This document shows, in pieces, positions 6,822 to 14,485 of a stretch of 23,146 nucleotides of DNA. How positions within the stretch are numbered: position 1 is the stretch's first letter; the number at the start of each line of letters is the position of its first letter. The position numbers and the translations under genes are program-made. A model generated the notes under the pieces. That model saw nothing but the letters and a program-made list of their open reading frames with translations, did not search any database and had not been told where the DNA came from. This stretch comes from Planctomycetota bacterium (GTDB lineage Bacteria; Planctomycetota; SZUA-567). The DNA is taken from the NCBI GenBank assembly GCA_031270145.1, contig JAISYD010000065.1, positions 1 through 23,146 of the forward strand, in the 5' to 3' direction.

Positions 6822-9791
6822 ATGGCCCAGTCTGGAAGCGAGGCGCCCCCAATGACGCGGCCCGGGCTCTCTCCGGCCCAGGTCGAGGAAAGCCGCCGCC
6901 AACACGGCGCGAACGTCGTCACCCCTCCCAAACATCCCCCCTGGTGGGAATTGTACCTCGAGAAATTCCGGGATCCGATCATCCGCATCCTCTGCCTCGC
7001 CGCCATCGCCGCCCTGGCGGTCGGCTTCCATGACGGGCATTTTGTCGAGGGCGTCGGGATCGTCGCCGCCATCCTCCTTTCCACCGGACTGTCCTTCCTG
7101 AACGAGTACCGGGCCGCCCGGGAATTCGACATCCTGAACCAGACCGCCGACGGCGACGGGGTCCTGGCCATCCGCGACGGAGCCTACCGAACCGTCGCCC
7201 GCCGCGATCTCGTGGTCGGCGACATCGTGCTGATTGAACAGGGGATGGAAATCCCGGCCGACGCCGAGGTGCTGGAAGGCGTGTCCCTGACGCTGAACGA
7301 GTCCAGCCTCACCGGCGAGTCCCTGCCGGTCGCCAAGGCGCCGCGCGCCGCCGGATCGGCGCCGCACTCCGGGCACGCCTATCCGGACGACGTCGTCCTG
7401 CGGGGGACCGCCGTCGTCGAGGGCCACGGCCTGATTCGCCTGATCCGGGTGGGTGACGCCAGCGAAATCGGCAAGACCGCCCGCGCCGCGGCCGAGGTCG
7501 GCGACGCGTCCACCCCGCTCACCCGGCAATTGGAAAAACTGGCCGGGGTTGTCGGGGCCGGCGCCTTCGCCGCCGCCGCCCTGATTTTCCTGGCCCAAAT
7601 CGCGAAGGGCGCCGTTAACGGCGAAATCCATGGCCTGGCCGAGCGCTCCGGCGCCTTGATCCCCGTCCCCCTGGAGGCCGGCCAATGGTATTGCTTCGGC
7701 GTCCTGGCGGCAATCCTGCTCATCCTTTCGGCGCCGGCCTGGCTGCCGGCGGCCAGGATCGGCCTGGAACGGCTGCGGGTCCGGGGCGGCATCCCGGCCG
7801 GACTGGAAAAAACCGGCTTTGGCCGGCTGGCGATTTGGGCCGGCGCCGCGGCAGGCGCCGGCATCCTGATCGGCCTGCTCCTGGGCGCGATCCACCCGAC
7901 CCGGGGCGATTGGCTGCCGCTGCCGGCCCTGGGGGCGTTTTTACGCTATTTCATGGTGGCGGTGACGGTGATTGTGGTGGCGGTGCCGGAAGGGCTGCCG
8001 ATGTGCGTCACCCTCTCCCTCGCCTATTCCATGCGCAAAATGACCGCCGCCAACAACCTGGTCAGGAAAATGCACGCCTGCGAAACCATCGGCGCCGCCA
8101 GCGTCATTTGCAGCGACAAGACCGGCACCCTCACCATGAACGAGATGCGGGTGGCCCAGGCGGTTTTCCCCTTCCCGGGCGACGAGCGGCTGGCCGAAGC
8201 GATCGCCGCCAATTCCACCGCCAACCTGGAGCGGAACGGCGGCGCGGCGGCGCCGCTGGGCAACCCCACCGAGGCGGCCATGCTTCTCTGGCTGGACGCG
8301 GCCGGCCGGGACTACTCCCGCGCCCGCGTCGCCTTCCGGGTCGAACGGCAGCTGACTTTCGCCACCGAGCGCAAATTCATGGCCACCGCCGGCCGGAGCG
8401 GGCTGGACGGCCAGCCCGTCCTTTACGTCAAGGGCGCGCCGGAAATCGTCCTCGCGAAATGCCGCCTTTTCCAGGACGCCGCCGGCGGGGAGATCCCCTT
8501 GGAGGCCGATCGCCGGGCCGCCATCCTCGCCGAAGTCGCCTCGTTCCAGGAACGGGGCATGCGGATCATAGGTTTGGCCGACGCCAGGGTGGAGGCGACC
8601 TTCCTCGCCGCCGAGATTCCGCCGGAGGTCTCCGGCTTGATCTGGCGCGGCTTTTTCGCCATCGCCGATCCCATCCGCCCCGATGTCCCCGCCGCCGTCG
8701 AGGCAGCCCTGGGGGCGGGGCTGAAAATCAAGGTGGTGACCGGCGACAACCATGCCACCGCCCGGGAAATCGCCCGCCAGGCCGGCTTGTGGCGGAGCGG
8801 GGACGGCGAAAACAACGCCATCGCCGGCGACGCCTTCGCGGCGCTGCCGGATCGAGAGGCGGCCGAGGCGGCCATGCGCCTCAAGGTCATGTCCCGGGCC
8901 CGGCCGCTGGACAAACTCAGGCTGGTTAATTTGTTACGAAAACAGGGCGAGGTGGTGGCGGTCACCGGCGACGGCATCAACGACGCCCCTGCCCTCAACC
9001 ACGCGGATGTCGGCCTCGCCATGGGCAAAACCGGAACCTCGACGGCCAAGGAGGCGGCCGACATCATCCTGCTGGACGACTCCTTCAACAGCATCGTCAA
9101 CGCGGTGGCCTGGGGCCGCTCGCTTTACGCCAACATCCAGAAGTTTGTGGTGTTCCAACTCACCATCAACCTGGCGGCGGTCGGCATCGCCCTGCTGGGG
9201 CCCTTCATCGGGGTGTCGCTGCCGCTGACCGTGGTGCAAATGCTCTGGATCAACCTGATTATGGACACTTTCGCCGCCTTGGCCCTGGCCTCCGAGCCGC
9301 CGGACTGGAGCCTGATGAAAAAATCGCCCCGGGCGGCCAACGCCTTCATCGTCACCCGCCCCATGCGCAATCATATCATCGCGGTCGGGCTGGCGTTCCT
9401 GCTGCTGTTTTTGTTGACCGCGGCTTTTCGCGATTATTTCCCCCTGGACCAGGGGACTCCGGCCGGCCGGCGCAACCTGACCATCTTTTTCACCGCCTTC
9501 GTCGCCTTGCAATTCTGGAACATGTTCAATGCCAGAGTGTTCGGCTCCACCCGCTCCGCCTTGGCCAATCTCGGGGCCAGCCGGGTCTTTGCCGCCATGT
9601 TGGCGGTCATCGTCCTGGGGCAGATATTGCTGGTGCAGTTTGGCGGCGAAATGTTCCGGGTCGTCCCCCTGTCGCCAGGCGAATGGCTGAAAATCGCCGT
9701 CCTGACCTCGCCGGTACTGTGGATTGGCGAAATATGGCGCCTCCACCAACGCCGGGGCTCTCAGCCGGGCTATTGGGTCTATTCAAGCTGA
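6822..9791 (+). CDS. P2B (PMCA)-type calcium-transporting P-type ATPase
   Basis: This 989-residue P-type ATPase has all core motifs. The actuator TGES is at residues 164-167, the phosphorylation site DKTGT at D432, the hinge GDGINDAP at 716-723, and PEGLP in M4 at 389-393. The M6 sequence (WINLIMDTFAALALASE) and VVAVPEGLP in M4 match plasma-membrane-type Ca2+ pumps, so Ca2+ export from the cytosol is likely. Between M3 (about 240-262) and M4 (about 373-395) there are two further hydrophobic segments, about 289-313 and 336-358, separated by a basic loop. Canonical P2 pumps have only a short M3-M4 loop here. The ATG at 6822 follows AAGGAAAGG; an in-frame ATG at residue 11 is a weaker alternative. 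The gene is monocistronic by context, with 109 bp before the next gene. Confidence 0.92.
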   Translation: MAQSGSEAPPMTRPGLSPAQVEESRRQHGANVVTPPKHPPWWELYLEKFRDPIIRILCLAAIAALAVGFHDGHFVEGVGIVAAILLSTGLSFLNEYRAAREFDILNQTADGDGVLAIRDGAYRTVARRDLVVGDIVLIEQGMEIPADAEVLEGVSLTLNESSLTGESLPVAKAPRAAGSAPHSGHAYPDDVVLRGTAVVEGHGLIRLIRVGDASEIGKTARAAAEVGDASTPLTRQLEKLAGVVGAGAFAAAALIFLAQIAKGAVNGEIHGLAERSGALIPVPLEAGQWYCFGVLAAILLILSAPAWLPAARIGLERLRVRGGIPAGLEKTGFGRLAIWAGAAAGAGILIGLLLGAIHPTRGDWLPLPALGAFLRYFMVAVTVIVVAVPEGLPMCVTLSLAYSMRKMTAANNLVRKMHACETIGAASVICSDKTGTLTMNEMRVAQAVFPFPGDERLAEAIAANSTANLERNGGAAAPLGNPTEAAMLLWLDAAGRDYSRARVAFRVERQLTFATERKFMATAGRSGLDGQPVLYVKGAPEIVLAKCRLFQDAAGGEIPLEADRRAAILAEVASFQERGMRIIGLADARVEATFLAAEIPPEVSGLIWRGFFAIADPIRPDVPAAVEAALGAGLKIKVVTGDNHATAREIARQAGLWRSGDGENNAIAGDAFAALPDREAAEAAMRLKVMSRARPLDKLRLVNLLRKQGEVVAVTGDGINDAPALNHADVGLAMGKTGTSTAKEAADIILLDDSFNSIVNAVAWGRSLYANIQKFVVFQLTINLAAVGIALLGPFIGVSLPLTVVQMLWINLIMDTFAALALASEPPDWSLMKKSPRAANAFIVTRPMRNHIIAVGLAFLLLFLLTAAFRDYFPLDQGTPAGRRNLTIFFTAFVALQFWNMFNARVFGSTRSALANLGASRVFAAMLAVIVLGQILLVQFGGEMFRVVPLSPGEWLKIAVLTSPVLWIGEIWRLHQRRGSQPGYWVYSS

Positions 9792-9839
9792 GATTCCCCT
9801 GGCGGCCGCCCTTATTTTGCCTGGCGTCCCGCTTCTGAC

Positions 9840-9868
9840 TGGACAATGGCCGATAAAAACAGTATTAT
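9840..9868 (+). promoter_or_regulatory. Near-consensus sigma70 promoter of the STAS-hpf-ptsN-yvcK-HPr-ADH operon
   Basis: TGGACA (9840-9845, five of six), a 17-base spacer and TATTAT (9863-9868, five of six) form the best promoter match in the window. Predicted transcription start is about 9875, leaving a leader of some 25 bases. A small CGCC-ATA-GGCG hairpin (9875-9885) lies right at the 5' end of that leader. Confidence 0.6.
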
Positions 9869-9900
9869 GCGTTACGCCATAGGCGAATTGGAAAACGACG

Positions 9901-10242
9901 ATGGCTAAAAGGAACGCCGGAAACGGTATGGACGGCAAAGACGAAGACGGCTTGTTCACCCTGAAGAATGGGGTTGTCAGGGCGAAAGGCGACATGTATT
10001 GGGAGTATCTCGACGAATTCGAGGCCGCCTGCGCCAAGTTGCTGGCCATGCGCCGGAAATGCCTGAAGGTGGATTTGTCGGAGGTGAATTTCGTGTCGTC
10101 GGCTTTTTTCGGGGCCTTCGGCAGCCTGACGCTGAAGGCGATCCGGCGGAAAAAAAAGATCATCGTGCGGATGACCACCGACCTCATTTGGCTGGTCGAC
10201 ATCATGGGGATGCGGCAGGTGGTGGAGTTGGAAATAGTTTAG
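9901..10242 (+). CDS. STAS-domain protein (anti-sigma-factor-antagonist-like)
   Basis: The 113 residues fit a single STAS domain. The signature is a beta strand and turn, CLKVDLSEVNFVSSAFFG (54-71), which aligns with the SpoIIAA block that holds the phosphorylated Ser. The usual Asp-Ser-Ser-Gly reads Ser-Ser-Ala-Phe here (S66, S67). A phosphorylatable Ser is kept but the Asp and Gly are not. Proteins of this family bind anti-sigma kinases or act in multiprotein signalling assemblies. No kinase, phosphatase or sigma factor is seen nearby, so the partner is unknown. The ATG at 9901 has only a weak GGAAAA ribosome-binding site; an ATG at 9928 is a possible later start. It is the first gene of the regulatory operon. 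Confidence 0.75.
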   Translation: MAKRNAGNGMDGKDEDGLFTLKNGVVRAKGDMYWEYLDEFEAACAKLLAMRRKCLKVDLSEVNFVSSAFFGAFGSLTLKAIRRKKKIIVRMTTDLIWLVDIMGMRQVVELEIV

Positions 10243-10313
10243 GCCGGTCGCCGCCAGGGGGCTTGGCGATCCCCGATCCATTGCGAACCAGGCGACAACA
10301 GGAAGGAACCCGG

Positions 10314-10628
10314 ATGAACATTCAGATCACCGCCAAGAAAATCGACATCGCCCAGGATCTCCGCGACGCCATCAAGGAAAAACTCTCCCGCCTGGATAGG
10401 TTCAATCCCAAAACCCAAAGCCTGGAGGCGGTCATCAAGGCGGAGGAGAGGGGCGTGAGCTGCGAATTGATCCTCCGCGTCGAAAACCACGACTCGCAGG
10501 TCATCGCCGTCTCCGGGGAAACCGTCCAGGCGGCGGTCGACGTGGCCGTCGGCAAGGCGGAAAGGCAGCTTCGCAAGGGGAAAGAGCGCGATTCCGTCCG
10601 TCGCCGCGCCAAACCCCAAGGGAAATAG
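10314..10628 (+). CDS. hpf: Ribosome hibernation promoting factor (short HPF / RaiA family)
   Basis: This 104-residue protein begins MNIQITAKKIDIAQDLRDAI and shows the HPF/YfiA layout: helix 1 with a KLSRLDRF segment, then strands with the ELILRVENHDSQVIAV core and a second helix ending in a basic tail. HPF binds the 30S decoding region and stabilises inactive or dimeric ribosomes in stationary phase. The length matches short HPF and lacks the C-terminal dimerisation domain of long HPF. The frame is open upstream, but AGGAAGGA at 10300-10307 places the start at the ATG at 10314. Association of hpf with ptsN directly downstream (22-bp gap) is common in the rpoN/PTS-Ntr neighbourhood of diderm bacteria, although rpoN is not here. 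Confidence 0.9.
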   Translation: MNIQITAKKIDIAQDLRDAIKEKLSRLDRFNPKTQSLEAVIKAEERGVSCELILRVENHDSQVIAVSGETVQAAVDVAVGKAERQLRKGKERDSVRRRAKPQGK

Positions 10629-10650
10629 GCCGGAACCGCGAGGATAGCAG

Positions 10651-11124
10651 ATGCTTTTCAAGGATTTTCTGGCGCCCGAACACCTGCTTGGCGATCTTTC
10701 CGCCGTCACCAAGGCCGAGGCCATAGGCGAGTTGGCGGAACCCCTATTCGCCAACGGCATCATCAACCCCGATCTCCGGGACGGCGTGCTCGCCGCCCTG
10801 TTTCATCGGGAGGACATCCAGAGCACCGCCCTCGGCCAGGGGCTTGGCATGGCCATACCCCATGCCAAGCACCCGGGGGTGCGGGGGCTGGTGGGGGTTT
10901 TCGGCCGCAGCCGCGAGGGAATAGATTTCGTCTCGCCGGACGGGCAGCCGGTGCACCTTTTCATCATGCTCCTCTCCAACCGAGAATGCGGCAACCGCCA
11001 CCTCGAGGCTCTGGCCTACATCAGCCGCAAGTTTCGCGACCGGGAATTCAGGAACTGCCTGCTCAAGGCGGCCAATCCGGTCCAAATGGCCGATTTCTTC
11101 GAGGACGCGGACAACGAGGAATAG
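10651..11124 (+). CDS. ptsN: PTS EIIA-Ntr-type phosphocarrier (PtsN-like)
   Basis: This 157-residue single-domain EIIA of the fructose/mannitol/Ntr superfamily opens with LFKDFLAPEHLL. It carries the phosphorylation motif GMAIPHAKHPGV with the active His at H71. No EIIB or EIIC domain or permease gene is nearby, which favours a regulatory Ntr-type role over sugar uptake. EIIA-Ntr is phosphorylated via EI-Ntr and an HPr and regulates potassium, phosphate or nitrogen functions in Proteobacteria; its target here is unknown. An HPr gene lies two genes downstream and is its likely phosphodonor. GAGG about 8 bases before the ATG serves as RBS. The gap to yvcK is 52 bp. Confidence 0.87.
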   Translation: MLFKDFLAPEHLLGDLSAVTKAEAIGELAEPLFANGIINPDLRDGVLAALFHREDIQSTALGQGLGMAIPHAKHPGVRGLVGVFGRSREGIDFVSPDGQPVHLFIMLLSNRECGNRHLEALAYISRKFRDREFRNCLLKAANPVQMADFFEDADNEE

Positions 11125-11176
11125 CCCGTCCTCCGCCCCCGCCGGGGGGACCCGGCCGGGCAAAGGAAACGCACCC

Positions 11177-12436
11177 ATGGCCAATTGGCGCTGGCTCCGG
11201 CTGGGGATACACATCAAGCGCTGGGTGTTCCTCATCACTTTTGGCCTCTTCATTCTCTTTATCGGCGCCATGTTCCTCACCCTCGGGGTCTTTTTCCCCG
11301 AAAGCCAGCCTTTCGGCATGGACAGCTACGGCTCGGCCGCCATCCTGCTGGCCATCGGCATGGCGGCGGTGTTCATCGGCATCTACCGGCTGATCCGTCG
11401 CATCGAAAAAATGCTCCGCCGGGCCGACGAGACCCGGGATCTAGGCGAGATCGCCGACCAGTTCGATCGCCTGGAGCAGGGGCCCAAGTTTGTCTGCCTC
11501 GGGGGCGGGACGGGCCTAAGCACCCTGCTGTCGGGCCTGCGCGAATATTCCCGCCGCATCACCGCCATCGTCTCGGTGGCGGACGACGGCGGCAGTTCCG
11601 GCCGGCTCCGGCACGACTTCGACATGCTGCCGCCGGGCGACATCCGCAACTGCCTAGTCGCCCTTTCCGACACCACCCCGGCCATGGCCAAGCTCCTGCA
11701 ATACCGCTTCCCGGAGGGGGAATTCGCCGGCCACTCCTTCGGCAACCTCTTCATCGCCGCGCTGGCCATTATCCTGGGGGATTTCGGCGAAGCCATCCGC
11801 GAGATGAACCGCATCCTGGCGGTGCGGGGTCAGGTGCTTCCGGCCACCCTGGACAAGATAAGCCTGGTGGCCAACCATCCGGACGGCAGCAAGACCACCG
11901 GGCAAAAGGTAATCGCCAAGTGCGGCAAACCCATCGAGTCGATGGAGCTAAGGCCCGCCCCGGGCGAGTTGTCGCTCGATGTCCTGGCGGCGGTGGCGGG
12001 GGCGGACCTGATCACCCTGGGGCCGGGCAGCCTCTTCACCTCGATCCTGCCGAACCTGTTGGACAAGCGGATGATCGAGGCCATCAACCGGTCGCCGGCC
12101 AAGGTGGTCTACATCGTCAACACCGCCGGCCAGGTGGGGGAGACCCAGGGCTTCAGCGCCGGCGATCACATCAACATGTTGAAAAAACACGCGCCCGGCC
12201 TTAGAATAGACTTGGCGTTAGTGAACAACCGTCCGCCCGGCCCGGATCGACTGGCGGCCATGGCGGAAAAGGGCGTGAGCCCTACCGACTGCGACGCGCG
12301 GGAAATCCAAAGCTTCGGCGTGGAGGCGGCGCTTAGGGATGTCGTCAACATCGACAATCCGATCCGCCACGATCCGGCCAAAACCGCCAAGGCGTTGATG
12401 GACATCTTCACAAAATTGCGCGGCGCCGGCTTGTAA
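11177..12436 (+). CDS. Membrane-anchored YvcK/GlmR-family protein
   Basis: Residues about 100-419 form a full YvcK (CofD-like) domain. The signature runs CLGGGTGLSTLLSGL (nucleotide-binding glycine loop), then SVADDGGSSGRLR, PGDIRNCLVAL, and later GPGSLFTSILPNLL. YvcK/GlmR binds UDP-GlcNAc and tunes the supply of amino sugars to the cell wall in Firmicutes, where it is cytosolic and about 320 residues long. This protein carries an N-terminal extension with two hydrophobic segments (about 12-39 and 51-70), followed by a charged linker RRIEKMLRRADETRD, so the domain is probably tethered on the cytoplasmic face. AAAGGAA lies about 9 bases before the ATG. It sits between ptsN and HPr. In Bacillus, yvcK is likewise followed closely by the HPr paralogue gene crh. 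Confidence 0.88.
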   Translation: MANWRWLRLGIHIKRWVFLITFGLFILFIGAMFLTLGVFFPESQPFGMDSYGSAAILLAIGMAAVFIGIYRLIRRIEKMLRRADETRDLGEIADQFDRLEQGPKFVCLGGGTGLSTLLSGLREYSRRITAIVSVADDGGSSGRLRHDFDMLPPGDIRNCLVALSDTTPAMAKLLQYRFPEGEFAGHSFGNLFIAALAIILGDFGEAIREMNRILAVRGQVLPATLDKISLVANHPDGSKTTGQKVIAKCGKPIESMELRPAPGELSLDVLAAVAGADLITLGPGSLFTSILPNLLDKRMIEAINRSPAKVVYIVNTAGQVGETQGFSAGDHINMLKKHAPGLRIDLALVNNRPPGPDRLAAMAEKGVSPTDCDAREIQSFGVEAALRDVVNIDNPIRHDPAKTAKALMDIFTKLRGAGL

Positions 12437-12461
12437 AGGGGATCCTTTGAAAAGGCCGCCC

Positions 12462-12740
12462 ATGACCGAGACGATCCACAAGACCGTGATCATCAAGCAC
12501 AAGTTCGGCATCCACGCGCGCCCGGCGGCAAAAATCGCCTCGCTCAGCCAGACCTTCGCCAGCGACATCCAGATCCTTAAGAGCGGCGAGCCGCCGGCCA
12601 ACGCCAAAAACATCCTCGACATCATGATGCTGGCCGCCGCCTCCGGGGTGAAACTGGAGATCAAGGCGAAGGGGCCGGACGCCAGGAGCGCCATCGATCA
12701 ATTGGGCCTGATGCTGGAAAGCGATTTCGAGGTGGACTGA
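12462..12740 (+). CDS. HPr-family phosphocarrier lacking the regulatory serine
   Basis: The 92 residues have the HPr fold signature KHKFGIHARPAAKIA with the EI-phosphorylated His at H18. At the position of Ser46 of Bacillus HPr, in the helix reading ANAKNILDIMMLAAASG, there is Asn (N50). HPr kinase could therefore not phosphorylate the usual site. No hprK is visible nearby. The protein probably serves the PTS-Ntr chain with PtsN encoded upstream (inference); an enzyme I gene is not in the window. I chose the ATG at 12462, which has AAAAGG 6 bases upstream and fits normal HPr length. A TTG at 12447 with AAAGGGG is a possible alternative that adds five residues. It lies 25 bp after yvcK. Confidence 0.88.
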   Translation: MTETIHKTVIIKHKFGIHARPAAKIASLSQTFASDIQILKSGEPPANAKNILDIMMLAAASGVKLEIKAKGPDARSAIDQLGLMLESDFEVD

Positions 12741-12764
12741 TTTCCCCTTCAAAGAGGAAGCGGC

Positions 12765-13790
12765 ATGAAAGCGATGCGGACCGTGGGGGCCGGGCAGCTT
12801 GAAATCGTCGAGGCGCCGATCCCGGCGCCCGGCCGGGGCGAGGTGGCGGTGCGGATGCTGGCCGTGGGCATTTGCGCCAGCGATGTGCAAATTTACCACG
12901 GCAAGCACAAATACGTCAAGTTCCCCATAATCCAGGGCCACGAGGGGACCGGAGTCGTCCACGCCGTCGGGCCGGGCGTATCAGGGCTGGCGCCGGGCGA
13001 CCAGGTCTGCATTCAGCAACAGCTCGCCTGCGGCAAGTGCCGGGCCTGCCGCAAGGGGCGGCACAATGTCTGCGAAAACCTGAGGGGACTGATAGGCATC
13101 CACGTCTCCGGGCTGTTCAGCGAGTATTTCCTTTGCCCCGCCTGGAACGCGGTCAAGCTGCCGCCAAGCCTGACCCGGGATCAGGGCATGTTGGCCGAGC
13201 CCGTGTCGGTGGGAGTGAACTCCGCCCAGACCGGAGCCTTCCGGCCGGGCGAGCGGGCGCTGGTGATCGGGGCCGGCATCATCGGCAATCTCACCGCCCA
13301 GGCCTGTAAGGCCATGGGGGCCGCCGCCGTATTGGTGGCGGATGTGGCGGAGGAAAAACTGTCCATCGCCCGCGACAACGGACTGGACGCCGTGAACAGC
13401 GGCATAAGCGATCTCGGCGTCGAGACGCGCCGCCGGTTCGGCGACGCCCCGCCGGACGCGATCTTCGACTGCGCCGGGGCGGACGCCACCCTCAAGCAAG
13501 CTCTAGCCCTGGCGCCCAACGCCTCGCGGGTGGTGATTGTCGCCAACTTCAAGGCCCCGGTCAGCCTAGAAATACCAAGCTTCCAGCGCCGGGAAATCAC
13601 CATATACACCGTGATGGGCACGGTGCGCGAAAGCACAACGGCGGCGATCGATTTCATGGCCAGCGGGAAGATCCTCGCCCGGGACATGGTCACCGTCCGT
13701 TTCCCCCTGGAAAAAATGGCCGACGCCTACCGGTATATCGACGAGAATCCGACCCGGGTCATGCGGGTGGCGATTGATATCGGCGGTTGA
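12765..13790 (+). CDS. Zinc-dependent medium-chain alcohol/polyol dehydrogenase
   Basis: This 341-residue MDR-superfamily enzyme has catalytic zinc ligands C37 (in VGICASD), H59/E60 (in GHEGTG) and E145. The structural-zinc cysteines are C89, C92, C95 and C103 (CGKCRACRKGRHNVC). The nucleotide-binding motif GAGIIG is at 169-174. Overall it resembles sorbitol/threonine dehydrogenase-like proteins that oxidise secondary alcohols with NAD(P)+; the substrate cannot be read. AGAGGAAG precedes the ATG at 12765, and a second ATG lies at codon 4. It is last in the regulatory operon, 24 bp after HPr, and ends just before a long palindrome that probably terminates transcription. Its link to the regulatory genes is positional only. 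Confidence 0.88.
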   Translation: MKAMRTVGAGQLEIVEAPIPAPGRGEVAVRMLAVGICASDVQIYHGKHKYVKFPIIQGHEGTGVVHAVGPGVSGLAPGDQVCIQQQLACGKCRACRKGRHNVCENLRGLIGIHVSGLFSEYFLCPAWNAVKLPPSLTRDQGMLAEPVSVGVNSAQTGAFRPGERALVIGAGIIGNLTAQACKAMGAAAVLVADVAEEKLSIARDNGLDAVNSGISDLGVETRRRFGDAPPDAIFDCAGADATLKQALALAPNASRVVIVANFKAPVSLEIPSFQRREITIYTVMGTVRESTTAAIDFMASGKILARDMVTVRFPLEKMADAYRYIDENPTRVMRVAIDIGG

Positions 13791-13791
13791 G

Positions 13792-13829
13792 AACCTTTCC
13801 TTCCCCGCCCGCGGGCGGGGAAGGAGGTT
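13792..13829 (+). terminator. Long GC-rich palindrome at the end of the regulatory operon
   Basis: Bases 13799-13824 are a perfect 26-base palindrome built on CCTTCCCCGCCC and its complement. AACC (13792-13795) and GGTT (13826-13829) can extend the stem past a small bulge. It starts just after the ADH stop. There is no U-tract after it, so it may stop polymerase inefficiently, work with Rho, or mainly protect the mRNA 3' end. Confidence 0.55.
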
Positions 13830-13851
13830 CGCCCGTCCGGCAAAATAAATC

Positions 13852-13879
13852 TGGAGCGCTTCCCGCCTTTCCCTATAAT
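13852..13879 (+). promoter_or_regulatory. Candidate promoter for the apt-tsaD-nth gene run
   Basis: A perfect TATAAT stands at 13874-13879. With a 16-base spacer the -35 would be TGGAGC (13852-13857), which matches only three of six positions. The predicted leader to apt is about 78 bases and contains two hairpins, CGGGCG/CGCCCG at 13895-13910 and CGCGG/CCGCG at 13928-13949, the second just before the RBS. Confidence 0.5.
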
Positions 13880-13963
13880 TCAACTTATACCGTTCGGGCG
13901 CCGCCGCCCGGAGCCCTTGGACAAGCTCGCGGTTCCCCCGGGTTCCGCGGCAGGAGGTGAAGA

Positions 13964-14485
13964 ATGGATTTAGCCAGCCGCATCCGTTCCATTCCCGATT
14001 TTCCCAAGCCGGGGATCGTCTTCAAGGACATCACCCCGGTCCTGGAGGATCCGGCCGCCTTTGCCTACGCCGTCGACTGGCTCGCGGATCGCTTTTCCGA
14101 CTCCGGCGCCAAAAAGGTGTGCGCCGCCGAGGCCCGGGGCTTCATGTTCGCCGCCGCTCTCGCCTACAAGCTCGGCTGGGGCATGGCGCCGATTCGGAAA
14201 CCCGGGAAACTGCCCTGGAAAACCCTGCGGCAATCCTATGATCTCGAATATGGCTCCGCCACCCTATGCATCCACGAGGATGCGGTGAAGCCGGGCGAGA
14301 AGGCGCTCTTGATCGACGATCTCCTGGCCACCGGCGGCACCGCCGACAGCATGGCGAAATTGGTGGAACGATTGGGGGGCGAAGTGGTGGGCCTTGGCTT
14401 CATCATTGAGCTGGACTTCCTAAAGGGCCGGGAGCTGCTCGCCGGCCGCCGGGTGGAAAGCCTGGTGCATGTCGCCGGGGAATGA
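13964..14485 (+). CDS. apt: Adenine phosphoribosyltransferase
   Basis: The 173-residue length is normal for Apt. Family blocks are all present: IPDFPKPGIVFKDITPVL at residues 10-27, EARGF at 56-60, RKPGKLPW at 78-85, and the PRPP-binding loop LLIDDLLATGGTA at 115-127. The enzyme salvages adenine to AMP using PRPP in the cytosol. A strong ribosome-binding site (AGGAGGTG) lies 5-6 bases before the ATG, the best in the window. It is first in a tightly packed housekeeping run, and its 3' end overlaps the next gene by 17 bases, so translation is likely coupled. Confidence 0.95.
   Translation: MDLASRIRSIPDFPKPGIVFKDITPVLEDPAAFAYAVDWLADRFSDSGAKKVCAAEARGFMFAAALAYKLGWGMAPIRKPGKLPWKTLRQSYDLEYGSATLCIHEDAVKPGEKALLIDDLLATGGTADSMAKLVERLGGEVVGLGFIIELDFLKGRELLAGRRVESLVHVAGE

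Noticed and set aside
6510..7895. Minus-strand open frame (461 codons) opposite the Ca2+-ATPase 5' end and intergenic region
   Set aside because: Gly/Asp/Gln-rich low-complexity translation with no motifs, antisense to a well-supported P-type ATPase.
7685..8929. Plus-strand 414-codon open frame overlapping the Ca2+-ATPase
   Set aside because: Arg/Gly/Pro-rich frame shadow of the ATPase coding sequence with no family features.
9801..9820. Possible terminator after the Ca2+-ATPase (GGCGGCCGCC followed by CTTATTTTG)
   Set aside because: The palindrome leaves almost no loop and only a 4-bp stem; too weak to list, though the T-rich stretch is suggestive.
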